From positions 1 through 34,351 of the forward strand of contig NZ_FNPC01000016.1 in the NCBI RefSeq assembly GCF_900107205.1: a stretch of 34,351 nt of DNA, given 5' to 3'. The notes under the pieces are model-generated. The model was given only the letters and a program-made list of their open reading frames with translations. It was not told the DNA's origin and searched no databases. Below are positions 8,178-17,629 of the stretch, piece by piece (positions within the stretch are counted from its first letter, which is position 1; each line of letters begins with the position of its first letter). The position numbers were made by a program, and so were the translations under genes. Origin of the DNA: Halopenitus persicus. Its GTDB lineage: Archaea; Halobacteriota; Halobacteria; Halobacteriales; Haloferacaceae.

Positions 8178-10315
8178 TGCAATTTAACTCTCGAGTGTGG
8201 GAGAATATCCTCTCATCACTTTCCTCCTGGCTCGGAGAGCTGACGTCTAATACCAGCATTATGCTCTATATTCTGCTGGTATTCGCTATCGGGATCGTGG
8301 CTCACGACCTGTGGAGCGACAAAAACACGGAACCGGAAACACTCGACTTTTCAGACGTACTTGAGGAGGATACACTTGAAGAAGGGGCGGCTGAAGGCCA
8401 AATTCTCGATAAGATATCAGAAACTCACAAAGCCGCTGTTGCTCCGGAGGCAATTGAATGGACAACCCGGTCAGCACGTGTCGGGGATCAATGGACTTCT
8501 ACACTATACATAGCAAATTATCCAGACTACCCAAGTGATGGCTATCTCAGTGAACTGTACAACCGTACCGATGTTGCTTTCGATTTAACAGCCAGATTTT
8601 CCCCGAAAAACCAGGACCAGGCTCGAGCCGAACTCAAAGACATCTCTGATGATCTCCAAGTTGATGCGGAACTTGAACAGAGTGTCCGTAGCACCTATCT
8701 TCAAGAGCGTGCAAACGAGGCTGCTGCCACGTATACAGCCGTTGAGAATGGATCTCGGGTTTTTGATCAGTCCCTTTTCATCACGGTACGTGCTGATAGT
8801 AAAGACGCTCTCGAGAAGGATATCCAGAAAGTCAAAAGTGCCCTTCGAGATGAGCCAGCAAATCTGACTCCCAAAACAGCGATCTGTAGACAGGATTCAG
8901 CTCTTCAGTCCTGTGCTCCAATCGGTGACAACGTTTTCGGACGGGAATCGATCGTTCTCGGAGGTGCTGTCGGGGCCTTTTTGGCGTCACCCCATAACGC
9001 AACGATTCTCGAGGAGGGAGGTGTGGAGTTCGGACTGCATAAGGATAACCAGAGTCCTGTCGTTATTGATCCTTTCTCAAGGGATAACGGATATGCGATG
9101 TTCACAGTAGGGGACACTGGGTCTGGAAAGTCATTTGGCTCGAAGCAGAACTTCATTCGTTCTATCGAACAACGAGATCGGGTCGGGATCATTTTGGAAC
9201 CCCTAACGAATTGGGCTGGAATCTCTGAAGCACTTGATGCAAAGCGAATTACAGTCGGTGGTACCCTCGGCCTGAATCCATTGGAGCTCCGACAAACACC
9301 GGACCACGTTCAGCAAGCGATGGGTGAAGATTCCAGTCCGTTCAATGAAAAACTCGATGACGCGATGAGTTTTCTAACGAATTTCTTCGCCTTGCGTGGG
9401 ATTCCGCTCGATGACCGGAGAACAACCCTTGAGTTGGGTTTGAGAGAGGCATACAAGCGAAACGGAATTACTGAGGATATCAGCACACACAGCAATCCAA
9501 GCCCAACCATACGAGACATTATGGACGTCTTTGAGGAGCTGGTCGACGCTCCAGAGAAGCATATCGTTCGAACTGATGAGGAGTCTGCGAAGCTTCAATC
9601 GGATGCAACCTGGCTGTTAGATCAACTACGCCCCTTTGATGAGGGTGGTCGTTTCAGCAATCTCGGAAAGACCTCGGAGTTCAGTATTCGTGATGAGGAC
9701 GTCATCTATCTCGATCTTGCTCAACAGGAAGGTAGCGTCGACAGCAGTACTTCACTGACAATGCAGTTGCTCATCTCGTTGGTGTATGAACGGGCCAAAG
9801 AGACGGACAAAGAGGTTGTGTTCGTCATCGATGAGGCTCGATACATAATGCAGGACGCGACAAATCTCTCATTTCTCGAAACCGCCTTTCGTCACCATCG
9901 ACACCACGATCTTTCGATACGGCTCGTCACACAAACGATCGATGAGTTCTTTGAACATCCGGAGTCCGAAGCGATACTCGATCAGTGTTCCGTTAAGCAG
10001 TTTCATCGAACGGATGGAATGGATGAACAGTGGGCGGATGAGTTTGGGTTAAACCACGCTCAAATGCGCTATGTGCAGGACGCAGTGCCTGGTAACGAAG
10101 AAACAGGATTCTCCGAGGCGCTCGTCGGTGTCGATGGGCAATGGAGGGGCATTCGTGTAGAGGCTATGCCGGCTGAGAAGCAGGTGATTGATTTCGATCC
10201 GAGTCAACACACACGCGCATCGCTTCCGACAACTGCGGACCGTAGCTCCGATTCCCACTCAGGTGTGGAAGCGAGCAACCGCGCTAGTATGCCTCCGTCT
10301 GGAGGGGACGAGTAA
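8177..10315 (+). CDS. VirB4-like conjugation ATPase
   Basis: This 712-residue protein has an N-terminal membrane segment (about 28-45), a VirB4/TraC N-terminal-like region (about 100-300), and a HerA/VirB4-type RecA-fold ATPase domain. Walker A is GDTGSGKS (312-319); Walker B is VVFVIDEAR with Asp552 and Glu553; a later RLVTQTIDEF strand carries the polar Gln expected as sensor. VirB4 proteins power pilus assembly and substrate transfer at the cytoplasmic face of type IV secretion channels. An N-terminal membrane helix is unusual for VirB4 and would tether it directly. The gene overlaps both neighbours by one base, and its start follows GGAGG, so translation is coupled. Confidence 0.88.
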   Translation: MQFNSRVWENILSSLSSWLGELTSNTSIMLYILLVFAIGIVAHDLWSDKNTEPETLDFSDVLEEDTLEEGAAEGQILDKISETHKAAVAPEAIEWTTRSARVGDQWTSTLYIANYPDYPSDGYLSELYNRTDVAFDLTARFSPKNQDQARAELKDISDDLQVDAELEQSVRSTYLQERANEAAATYTAVENGSRVFDQSLFITVRADSKDALEKDIQKVKSALRDEPANLTPKTAICRQDSALQSCAPIGDNVFGRESIVLGGAVGAFLASPHNATILEEGGVEFGLHKDNQSPVVIDPFSRDNGYAMFTVGDTGSGKSFGSKQNFIRSIEQRDRVGIILEPLTNWAGISEALDAKRITVGGTLGLNPLELRQTPDHVQQAMGEDSSPFNEKLDDAMSFLTNFFALRGIPLDDRRTTLELGLREAYKRNGITEDISTHSNPSPTIRDIMDVFEELVDAPEKHIVRTDEESAKLQSDATWLLDQLRPFDEGGRFSNLGKTSEFSIRDEDVIYLDLAQQEGSVDSSTSLTMQLLISLVYERAKETDKEVVFVIDEARYIMQDATNLSFLETAFRHHRHHDLSIRLVTQTIDEFFEHPESEAILDQCSVKQFHRTDGMDEQWADEFGLNHAQMRYVQDAVPGNEETGFSEALVGVDGQWRGIRVEAMPAEKQVIDFDPSQHTRASLPTTADRSSDSHSGVEASNRASMPPSGGDE

Positions 10316-13300
10316 TGTATCGTGAGTACATCCAAGTCACACCAACTTTCGAGGGGACTACGGAGGCAGATATTCCATCAGTTCTTTCGAGTTTGCATAA
10401 ACTCAGCCCGCCTCGTGATGATCGGAGCTTCATAACGAGATTAAATCCTCTTTCTAGTGCGCCAAATCTTCGTTTTGAATTTTTAGCGATCTGTGGAGGC
10501 CCCGATGACCCCGTGAGATTCTACTATGGAGCAACTGAACACTTGGATACGCTCGAAACGCGTCTCCGGTCGATATTTCCGCCGACGTTTGATGTCGAGC
10601 GAACCGCTATAGACCCTGCTCGAATTCTGATTCATCCGCAAGAGTTCACACCTTCTGAGTTTCTTGATGCAGTACGACGTGGCGACGTTCTCATAGGGTA
10701 CGACAAGCACGATGACGAATTCACCCTTGTTGAATCCCTTCAGAGCTCTTCATCTCCCATCCCTTCTTCGGCTGGCATCTCTAGATCAGTAAATACCACA
10801 ATCACAGTCGACGATACTACCGTGTCTGTAGCTTCTCCTCACGTTCTTGATAAGACCTCATCGATAAAAGAAATCGATATTCCGACGTGTACACCTCGGA
10901 ACTCAATCCTCGCTCGACCTGCGTTCGATCGTGTTCACTCACTTGGAATTCGATGGATGGGGAAAGGAATCCGGAAAAATGATTGGATGACACAGCTTGT
11001 CCCATACACAGAAAGTAAGACACAGTCACAAACGGACGGAATGAATTCTCCCTTGTCGACGCTGATCGATCTTCTTGCGAGGTCTGATGTCCCCATCGCT
11101 TTTCAGGCTGTCTTTCAGCCTCGTGAAAGTTGGTATGCTGATGGAGAACTACGCAAAGAAAAGTTAACTCAGGGACGAGACACGCTCGTACAGGACATTA
11201 TTGGTTCTCTTTTTGAGTTAGAAACTCAGTCTACGGATGGCCAACGACAGTTATCAAAAGACGCTGAGGAGCGTATCGATCAGATCACCCAGAAAAATCC
11301 TCGACGAACCTATACTACTGCCTTGCGAGCTGTCGCCGTTCCTCCGCAGGCCAAACCCACTAAATCGGTTGAATCACTTCTCGAATCACTTAGATCAGTA
11401 TTTGATCCACTTGATGGACAGTTCTATCAACTATCCGGAAGGCGATTTTGCGAGACTGGTTCGGTCGTTTCATCCCGTGACAAACGAACTCGAGACGGGC
11501 TTCACAATCTGTTGAACCGGTCGATACCGTCTGACACAGGAAAGACGCGTTCTGACCTCGTCCTTAGTGCGGATGAATTGGCCAATTTCGTTGTTGTGCC
11601 ATCCGCGGATGACCTTAGTGTGGAGGGGACTCGGGGGACGCGAGCGGAACAGCGGAGCCGTAACCCACTCCCACGACCGCACCACGACTTGATGGGGGAA
11701 TTGCGTGATGGGATGTCGATCGGGTACGCTCTTGATGAAAGTGGTGACCCGGAAAAGGTCCCGACTGCTATCCCCCCCGATGTTCTTCCAACGCACTATG
11801 GACGCTTTGGAACAACTGGGTCCGGGAAGTCGAAAGCACTCATCAATGATATCCTCTCCCTCTATGAGAATACGTCTGGTCCGATAATTCTCATTGATCC
11901 GAAAGGAGATGGGATGACTCAAAACTATATGGCAACTCACGCCAGCCGATTCGGGATGGACGATCTCGAGGAGAACGTTCTGCACTTTCCAGTCCCCGAT
12001 GTGCTTCCCGGGTTCTCGTTTTTCGATGTTGAGTCTGCAGTCGCGAATGGGCGACCTCGCGAACACGCCGTTCAGCGAAAAGCCGACCATTACGAAGAGA
12101 TCCTCAAACTGGTGATGGGGACGGATCGGTACGAACGAGCTACTGTAGCTCCAACGGTGATTAAGGCACTCATCAAGATCCTCTTCGATGAGACTCACGG
12201 TCGTGAGAACGGTCGGTATCGAGAATCTGTAGACTATTTTGCCCACGAACAGCTTGAACATCTCGTCGATCAATTGCTTGAAGCCGGTCCCCCAAATCCT
12301 GATATCGATGAGCTTCCCCAATCAAGTGATCCGGAAGTTGCACGAACGCTCAGACGACAACTCCAGCTCGATCCAAGTACGTTTGCAGCGGTAATGGGTG
12401 GAATCAGTAACAGGCTTGCATATATCTCACAGGATAAGAACCTCAGAGAGATATTCAACAACCTTGAGAAGCAATTTGACTTCAGCGACTTTCTGGAGGA
12501 ACAGAAGGTCATTTTGTTCGACCTAGGAGACCTTCGAGATGAAGCTGCACGCATTCTCACCGGGGTTATACTGACTAACCTCAATGATTCACTCAAAGAC
12601 GCTGGTCAGCTCACAACCCCTTCCGAGAATCCCCACGTAGTCAATCTTCTCGTCGACGAGGCGTCGTCCATTGTCGTGTCAGACATAATGAATGATCTTC
12701 TAGAGAAAGGACGCGGATTTGGACTATCCGTTGGGCTATCGATGCAGTTTCCGGAGCAGATCGAGGCAGAGGGTGGCAGAAAGCTCTACCTCAATGCACT
12801 GAACAATATCGGGAGCACGCTTGTCAGCAAGATCAACGTTGATCGGGAGCTCGCACGGGCGATGGCTCACGAGGAGATGGACCCGGAGGAATTCACCAAT
12901 CGGATTCGGTCTTTGCCTCGTGGCGAATGGATTGCGAGTCTACCGAGTCCCACTTTCGGTCAAACTGGACCTTATCCGTTCAGTGTACAGCCATTGCCCA
13001 TCCCGCCTGGGCATCCGGAGAGTGACTGTCCACTCACACACCAAGAAAAAGAAACGTTCACGACCGTTCTCGATACGATTCACACTCGAACCGAAGAGGA
13101 ATTCGGCGTCGTTGACCAAGACATTTCAGCTGATACGACCGTCCCAACGGCATTGAATGATGTCCTTCGTGTGGATAGTCCGGAGCTGGACGTAGCGATC
13201 GCCGAGGTCGTGAGAAATCTCCAGCTGCAGAATCAAGCCCGCGAGGAAAATGGCTGGATCGCCGTTGAGAACGTCGATACTGAAATCCGGCGCTTGTATA

Positions 13301-14628
13301 ATGAGGCTGATTCCGATCCGCCGTCGTATTCTGAGCTCTCAAACGTTCGTCATCGTTCGAGGCTGCTCGAGGTAACGATCGACGCTGAATCTGATAGCTT
13401 GCGTATTCGGTTGACTGATGCTGGTGAGGAGACCGCTCTACCAAACACCGGCGACGTCCAATCGGCCGGTAGTCAAGCACACGATGATGCCCTTCTTCAG
13501 ATTGAAGCTACCCTGTCGACCATCGATTGTACGGTCAATATCCTGCCTCAAGATGGGAGTGAGATGCCTGATGCACGAGCAACCCATCCGGATATCGACC
13601 ATACCTTCGCTATTGAAGCAGAAACGACGACTCCGGATAACCCAGCAAAGGTATTGACAAATCTACAGAAAGCCCAGAAAGCCGGTGAAATACCGTTGTT
13701 CGTGGTTCTTCCCGGAGATTCCGAAACGGACTGGGCAAAACGAGTGGAGGGAATCCTTTCACCCCCGTTCCGAAAACTCCGGGACGGAACGATCCAATAC
13801 TATACAACCGACTCCGCAGTCACGTTCAACGGAGGAGCGACCGAAGATGGTGGAGTGACAGCTGTTCGCCCTCGAACCGAGAACGGTAGCTCACAAACCC
13901 GATGGCAGCGTGATGGTGATCACCTCGTTTTGGTTGATACAGACGGGACTGAGTACGTACGAGTATCGTCGGTTACTGACCTCACAAAGGATCGAGTTCC
14001 GGCAATCTACAGCTATGACCAACTGGCAAACGAGTATATCGTGGATGAATTCGGCCAACGTCACACCTATGAGACGAAGTCGGAATTCGAAGCAGACTGG
14101 CTACGAATCAAGCGGCCGTTCATTCCCCAAGAGGAGTTGGTCAATGTCGACATTGACTCGGATACATATCGTATCATCATCCTCCGTGACGAGGATGACG
14201 CAGTTGTCTACAAGGATGGCTCACTGCAGCCGCTCTCTACGATCTTAGACGATCACCTACGTCCAGCTTTGTCTGCCTCCATGGAATTTTCTGACCCTTT
14301 CACTTCGACGTCTGATACCCAAGAAGAGAGCCCGGAAAATATTGATGAGAGGTCGGTGAGCGAAGACAAACCCCCGTCGTTTGAGTCTTTCATCCAGGAG
14401 TATGTTAAGGTCGATCCCGATGAGCAGATCCCTAAAGATCGTGCCTTCGAACGGTACCTCCACTGGGCAGAGATGCACGGGGTCGATGACCCGCTCAACA
14501 AGAGTTGGTTCACTCGAAAGCTCAAGGAGCACATTGACTTCGAATCAACACGGTTGCGGGTTGAAGGCGATCTCGTTCGTCATTACACTGGTATACGTGT
14601 TCTACCGGTGACGACGGAAGACTACTAA
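10315..14628 (+). CDS. VirD4/HerA-type coupling ATPase with nuclease-like and D5-type winged-helix C-terminal domains
   Basis: This 1437-residue protein starts at TAATG after a GGAGGGG. The N-terminal region (1-450) has no motif I recognise. The ATPase domain has Walker A GTTGSGKS (499-506), an IDPKGDGM motif (about 530) typical of VirD4/TraD/HerA-like pumps, and Walker B NLLVDEASS (Asp781, Glu782). Residues about 1060-1140 resemble a PD-(D/E)XK nuclease fold: MPDARATHPD, then FAIEAETTT with two Glu, then KVLTNLQKAQKAG and a FVVLP strand. Residues about 1355-1430 resemble the winged-helix segment at the C-terminus of D5-type primase-helicases (FIQEYVKVDPDEQIPKD, then LNKSWFTRKLKE, ending GIRVL). 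Ordinary coupling proteins of 500-700 residues lack these tails. Likely role: recognising, possibly cutting, and pumping DNA into the channel. The ATPase call is firm; the other domains are by eye. Confidence 0.85.
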   Translation: MYREYIQVTPTFEGTTEADIPSVLSSLHKLSPPRDDRSFITRLNPLSSAPNLRFEFLAICGGPDDPVRFYYGATEHLDTLETRLRSIFPPTFDVERTAIDPARILIHPQEFTPSEFLDAVRRGDVLIGYDKHDDEFTLVESLQSSSSPIPSSAGISRSVNTTITVDDTTVSVASPHVLDKTSSIKEIDIPTCTPRNSILARPAFDRVHSLGIRWMGKGIRKNDWMTQLVPYTESKTQSQTDGMNSPLSTLIDLLARSDVPIAFQAVFQPRESWYADGELRKEKLTQGRDTLVQDIIGSLFELETQSTDGQRQLSKDAEERIDQITQKNPRRTYTTALRAVAVPPQAKPTKSVESLLESLRSVFDPLDGQFYQLSGRRFCETGSVVSSRDKRTRDGLHNLLNRSIPSDTGKTRSDLVLSADELANFVVVPSADDLSVEGTRGTRAEQRSRNPLPRPHHDLMGELRDGMSIGYALDESGDPEKVPTAIPPDVLPTHYGRFGTTGSGKSKALINDILSLYENTSGPIILIDPKGDGMTQNYMATHASRFGMDDLEENVLHFPVPDVLPGFSFFDVESAVANGRPREHAVQRKADHYEEILKLVMGTDRYERATVAPTVIKALIKILFDETHGRENGRYRESVDYFAHEQLEHLVDQLLEAGPPNPDIDELPQSSDPEVARTLRRQLQLDPSTFAAVMGGISNRLAYISQDKNLREIFNNLEKQFDFSDFLEEQKVILFDLGDLRDEAARILTGVILTNLNDSLKDAGQLTTPSENPHVVNLLVDEASSIVVSDIMNDLLEKGRGFGLSVGLSMQFPEQIEAEGGRKLYLNALNNIGSTLVSKINVDRELARAMAHEEMDPEEFTNRIRSLPRGEWIASLPSPTFGQTGPYPFSVQPLPIPPGHPESDCPLTHQEKETFTTVLDTIHTRTEEEFGVVDQDISADTTVPTALNDVLRVDSPELDVAIAEVVRNLQLQNQAREENGWIAVENVDTEIRRLYNEADSDPPSYSELSNVRHRSRLLEVTIDAESDSLRIRLTDAGEETALPNTGDVQSAGSQAHDDALLQIEATLSTIDCTVNILPQDGSEMPDARATHPDIDHTFAIEAETTTPDNPAKVLTNLQKAQKAGEIPLFVVLPGDSETDWAKRVEGILSPPFRKLRDGTIQYYTTDSAVTFNGGATEDGGVTAVRPRTENGSSQTRWQRDGDHLVLVDTDGTEYVRVSSVTDLTKDRVPAIYSYDQLANEYIVDEFGQRHTYETKSEFEADWLRIKRPFIPQEELVNVDIDSDTYRIIILRDEDDAVVYKDGSLQPLSTILDDHLRPALSASMEFSDPFTSTSDTQEESPENIDERSVSEDKPPSFESFIQEYVKVDPDEQIPKDRAFERYLHWAEMHGVDDPLNKSWFTRKLKEHIDFESTRLRVEGDLVRHYTGIRVLPVTTEDY

Positions 14629-14945
14629 TCAAAATATACATAATTAGATAAATGAGAACGATATTTCGATCTTGGTGCGGCGGAACGTCCCTGAATGAGG
14701 GCCCTCTGGAGGGACTAGTTCGGGACGCATTGGGTATCGTGATGGATGGATCGGGTGATGACACCCAAAATGCTTGGATGATGGCTGTTACTGGCCATAA
14801 ATGGCAGTATAGCTTGAATGTTCTATGCAGGAACCAACTACTATTGCCTGGGTGGGACCCATTGGGAAACGGTGGATGGATCGGGCGGCATATGATGCCG
14901 AGTTTGTCGCGCTCGCAAAGGGTGCGAGCCACGGTATAAATACAT
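14629..14945. other. 317-base gap between the secretion operon and the primase gene, with direct repeats
   Basis: A weak open frame exists (14652-14939), but its predicted peptide looks non-coding. The gap contains an exact 13-base direct repeat (14743-14755 and 14873-14885), each copy preceded by cattggg at a nearly constant distance (14728 and 14860), so an imperfect 26-28-base unit recurs after about 131 bases. A short perfect hairpin ccctc..gaggg lies at about 14702-14713. Such a gap between transfer and DNA-processing genes is where an origin of transfer or a regulatory site could lie. Confidence 0.5.
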
Positions 14946-16163
14946 ATGAATACTGAAATAACTCTTGATATGGATGACGTTCCATCGGTGATTCGTGACC
15001 GTGACCAGTGGGTGTGCTGGCAACGGAAGACTCGAGACGGGAAGGCAACGAAAGTTCCAGTCTCCCCTCGAGATGGATCGTTCGCCTCCACGACTGATCC
15101 CCAAACTTGGGGAAATATCGAGATGGCACTCGACTGGTTAAATGCGGGGCGCGCAGACGGGATCGGATTCGTCTTTACTGACTCGGACCCGATCGTCGGC
15201 GTCGACCTGGACGATTGCCGGGATCCCGACACCGGTGCGATAGATGAGGATGCACAGGACATCATCGAACGCCTCGATTCGTACACGGAGCTATCGCCAT
15301 CGGGAACTGGGTATCACGTCCTCCTCAAAGGTGACCTTCCCGATGGTAGAAATCGACGTGGGGACATCGAGCTGTACGACACGGCACGTTTCTTCACCGT
15401 GACTAGGAACCACGTCGATGACACGCCGGCGCGCATTGCACGCCGGCAGGACGCCCTCGTGGCGATCCATCGCGAGTACGTCGATCCGCCTGAAGCCACA
15501 TCGAAGGGTTACGCCACCAACCAGACTGGATCAGGAGCGACTTCAAGAAAGTCGGATCCAGAGGCGTCTGGAACCATCGGAGGAGCTGAACGTGCTCTCA
15601 GTGACGAGGAACTGCTCGAGAAAGCTCGTGGGGCATCGAACGGTGACAAATTCGAACGCCTGTGGCGAGGCAATACGGGTGGGTACGAGAGTCACTCCGA
15701 ATCGGATATGGCGCTGTGTTGTCTCCTCGCGTTCTGGACTGGCGGCGATCCAACGTGGATGGACGAGCTATTCCGCCGATCAGGGCTCATCCGAGAGAAA
15801 TGGGACGAGGTACACTATGCAGACGGTGCCACATACGGAGAGAAAACAATCGAACGAGCGATCGCGACCACAGGCGAGTTTTACGAACCGGACTCCGACT
15901 CGAAGTCCTCTGCCTCAGAGCGTACCGCGTCGACAACGTCGGCTGTGGAGACGTCGGATACCGCGGTATCCGATGCTGAGGCAGACTCGGACCTGCATCG
16001 TGAACGTGCCTACTTCGCGGAGAAGACCCGGCTGTTGAACCAACGGATCTCCGATCTCGAGGAAACGATCGCGCAAAAGGACGAACGGATTGCGACGCTC
16101 ACCGACGACGTCGAACGGCTGAAGCGGGAAATCGGGAGCGAGTGTGACGAGATGACTAAGTAG
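14946..16163 (+). CDS. PrimPol-type primase-polymerase (NrS-1 polymerase-like) with C-terminal coiled coil
   Basis: This 405-residue protein has an archaeo-eukaryotic primase (PrimPol) domain in residues about 15-180: WVCWQ near the start, the metal-binding GVDLDDC (Asp87, Asp89), SPSGTGYH (117-124), and IELYDTARFFTVTRN (Glu142 onward). Residues about 215-315 resemble the helical-bundle domain of phage NrS-1 polymerase (SDEELLEKARGASNGDKFERLW, then SESDMALCCLLAFWTGGD). After an acidic Ser/Thr linker, residues 350-400 form a coiled coil. No helicase domain is attached, unlike many virus or plasmid primases. It follows the secretion operon on the same strand and may prime the complementary strand after transfer or serve plasmid replication. 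Its GC content is higher than that of the operon, suggesting a different origin. Confidence 0.82.
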   Translation: MNTEITLDMDDVPSVIRDRDQWVCWQRKTRDGKATKVPVSPRDGSFASTTDPQTWGNIEMALDWLNAGRADGIGFVFTDSDPIVGVDLDDCRDPDTGAIDEDAQDIIERLDSYTELSPSGTGYHVLLKGDLPDGRNRRGDIELYDTARFFTVTRNHVDDTPARIARRQDALVAIHREYVDPPEATSKGYATNQTGSGATSRKSDPEASGTIGGAERALSDEELLEKARGASNGDKFERLWRGNTGGYESHSESDMALCCLLAFWTGGDPTWMDELFRRSGLIREKWDEVHYADGATYGEKTIERAIATTGEFYEPDSDSKSSASERTASTTSAVETSDTAVSDAEADSDLHRERAYFAEKTRLLNQRISDLEETIAQKDERIATLTDDVERLKREIGSECDEMTK

Positions 16164-16415
16164 ATGACGTGGATCCGTGTGGGTTAGCGGATCGAGATCG
16201 GATTCCCGGTGGTGCTCGATGGCGAACTTCGTCGACGACGTTACTGTATAGAGACGCAAGGCTCCGTTGAGGTCCTATCATCGGATCTATTTTGTCGGAA
16301 AGAGCTGGCAGCTGAAGAACGCGGACTGAATGTTCAGGTGTTTGATCCGGTCGCCGTCCGGGAAAGCTGGACAGTCCGTTCAACGCTCGTCAGACCCCCG
16401 TCGGCGGGATACTGA
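16164..16415 (+). pseudogene. Possible small gene broken by an in-frame TAG, convergent with the lipoprotein gene
   Basis: An ATG at 16164, right after the primase stop, is followed seven codons later by TAG (16185-16187). The same frame then stays open to 16415 and reads as plausible protein (FPVVLDGELRRRRYC, then ELAAEERGLNVQVFDPVA). A GTG at 16209 could start the downstream part as a gene of its own. Its 3' end overlaps that of the lipoprotein gene on the other strand by 82 bases. The family is not recognised. It may be intact from 16209, decayed, or not a gene. Confidence 0.3.
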
Positions 16416-17206
16416 ACCGTGAGCGTTCCCCCGCCCTGATTCTCCAGGTAGAGAAGGATATCACCGGGGCTGCCGGTATACGTCCGTGACTCCCCAGCGG
16501 GAACGGGAAATTCCACGATACTCCCACCACTGAATCCTTTCAGCGACACCCGTGCTCTGAACGTCCCATCGCGCTTACCCTCGTTGGCCACGGTCAGCTC
16601 CAGGGCACGTTGCCCGTTGTGCTTCGGAACACGGAAGCTCGAAACGGTGAATTTTGGTTCGAAAGTGAGGCGCTCTCGATGGGGAGCGGGAAGGTTCCAG
16701 TAGACGTCTGCTCCCGACTCTGCCCCGTCGGTTCTGTGGACGATTGCCGCCCTATCGTGTCGCCGTGCGGGGAAAGTGAACGCATACGCTGCTGATTCTC
16801 CGACGAGTGACGACAGCGGATCGCTGTCGGAGAGGATGTGCTCGTCTACTGACGACCAGAGATCGAGGTTGCCCGCCCGCACGTCGGGTTGGGCTCCGTT
16901 GATCAGCACGTCCACGACGACGAATTGTCCCGCGTGAGTCACGACGCGCGTGTGGGCCATTCCGGTAGTAACCACCGCTTTCCTGATGCGTGGATTTTCC
17001 ACCGTCATACGCCTATCCCCGACCGTCACTGTCTGCCCCATCGGAACGCGACGGTCACGGTCGGGGGCCGGTGTTGCTGTCCGAGTTTCTGTGGCCGATC
17101 TGCCGTCGTTTGTGGCCCCAGCACTGCTATCGAGACATCCGGTCGATACGAGCATCGCGCCGGTCGTACCGAGAGTCTCGAGGAGGCGGCGACGTGTCAC
17201 CGTCAT
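16334..17206 (-). CDS. Tat-exported lipoprotein, beta-rich, unknown function
   Basis: This 290-residue protein begins with a twin-arginine signal (TRRRLLETLG) and a lipobox (LVSTGC, Cys at about 23), so it is probably exported folded and lipid-anchored, as is usual for haloarchaeal lipoproteins. A Thr/Ala/Asp-rich linker leads to two beta-sandwich-like segments: about 50-160 (QTVTVGDRRMTVENP, then AGQFVVVDVLING), resembling the DUF4352/telokin-like fold, and about 180-280. It is alone on its strand and convergent with the primase region. The ligand or role cannot be read from the sequence. Confidence 0.8.
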   Translation of the reverse strand: MTVTRRRLLETLGTTGAMLVSTGCLDSSAGATNDGRSATETRTATPAPDRDRRVPMGQTVTVGDRRMTVENPRIRKAVVTTGMAHTRVVTHAGQFVVVDVLINGAQPDVRAGNLDLWSSVDEHILSDSDPLSSLVGESAAYAFTFPARRHDRAAIVHRTDGAESGADVYWNLPAPHRERLTFEPKFTVSSFRVPKHNGQRALELTVANEGKRDGTFRARVSLKGFSGGSIVEFPVPAGESRTYTGSPGDILLYLENQGGGTLTVQYPADGGLTSVERTVQLSRTATGSNT

Positions 17207-17629
17207 CGGTTATGATACTACTATCGACGCCGTTGATAAACGTCTTCAGGACGCACAAACGCGGGTTTGAGTTACTGTCACGGCTGGTGTGCACCTCACA
17301 ATATCGATGGTGATGCAGACCGGATTTGGATCGACTTATATGTCTTTGACACCACCCGACCTATCGTTCCCCTGCACTGAACGATTCATACGTCGTTTAG
17401 ACCCCGTATCGACCGTCCTCCGATTCGGAATAGCTTGTAAGCAAAGTCAAGAACGGAATTAGTGGTTGAGTCTCCAATCAGGGGCTCGAATCGAGATGAG
17501 ATATTATTTGAGAAATACTCCGTATAGGGGTATGATTGTATTATTCTATTGCAGAATATACCCGATATATTGGCATAATCAACTAGAAAAATTTAAGACA
17601 TCGTGTAAAGTCTATTCTTCTGAAGATCG
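17207..17629. other. 423-base gap: dispersed repeat fragment, then AT-rich DNA
   Basis: The gap holds the promoter side of the lipoprotein gene, one copy of a dispersed repeat at 17361-17400 (ccctg.actgaacgattca core, also at 24961, 26776 and, inverted, 33571), and a strongly AT-rich stretch (about 17490-17615) leading into a small gene at 17630. No convincing gene is visible in the gap itself. Confidence 0.5.

Noticed and set aside
11470-12321. 283-codon open frame opposite the coupling ATPase
   Set aside because: It is antisense to the Walker A region of a recognised ATPase and reads as no known protein.
14652-14939. 95-codon open frame between operon and primase
   Set aside because: The peptide is unlike a haloarchaeal protein (few acidic residues, no domain) and overlaps the direct repeats.
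14930-14945. TATA-like string before the primase start as its promoter
   Set aside because: It is only a few bases from the ATG, too close for an archaeal TATA box; the true promoter is probably further upstream or in the operon.
17474-17500. gggctcgaatcgag as a tRNA T-loop
   Set aside because: No acceptor, D or anticodon stems can be formed around it.
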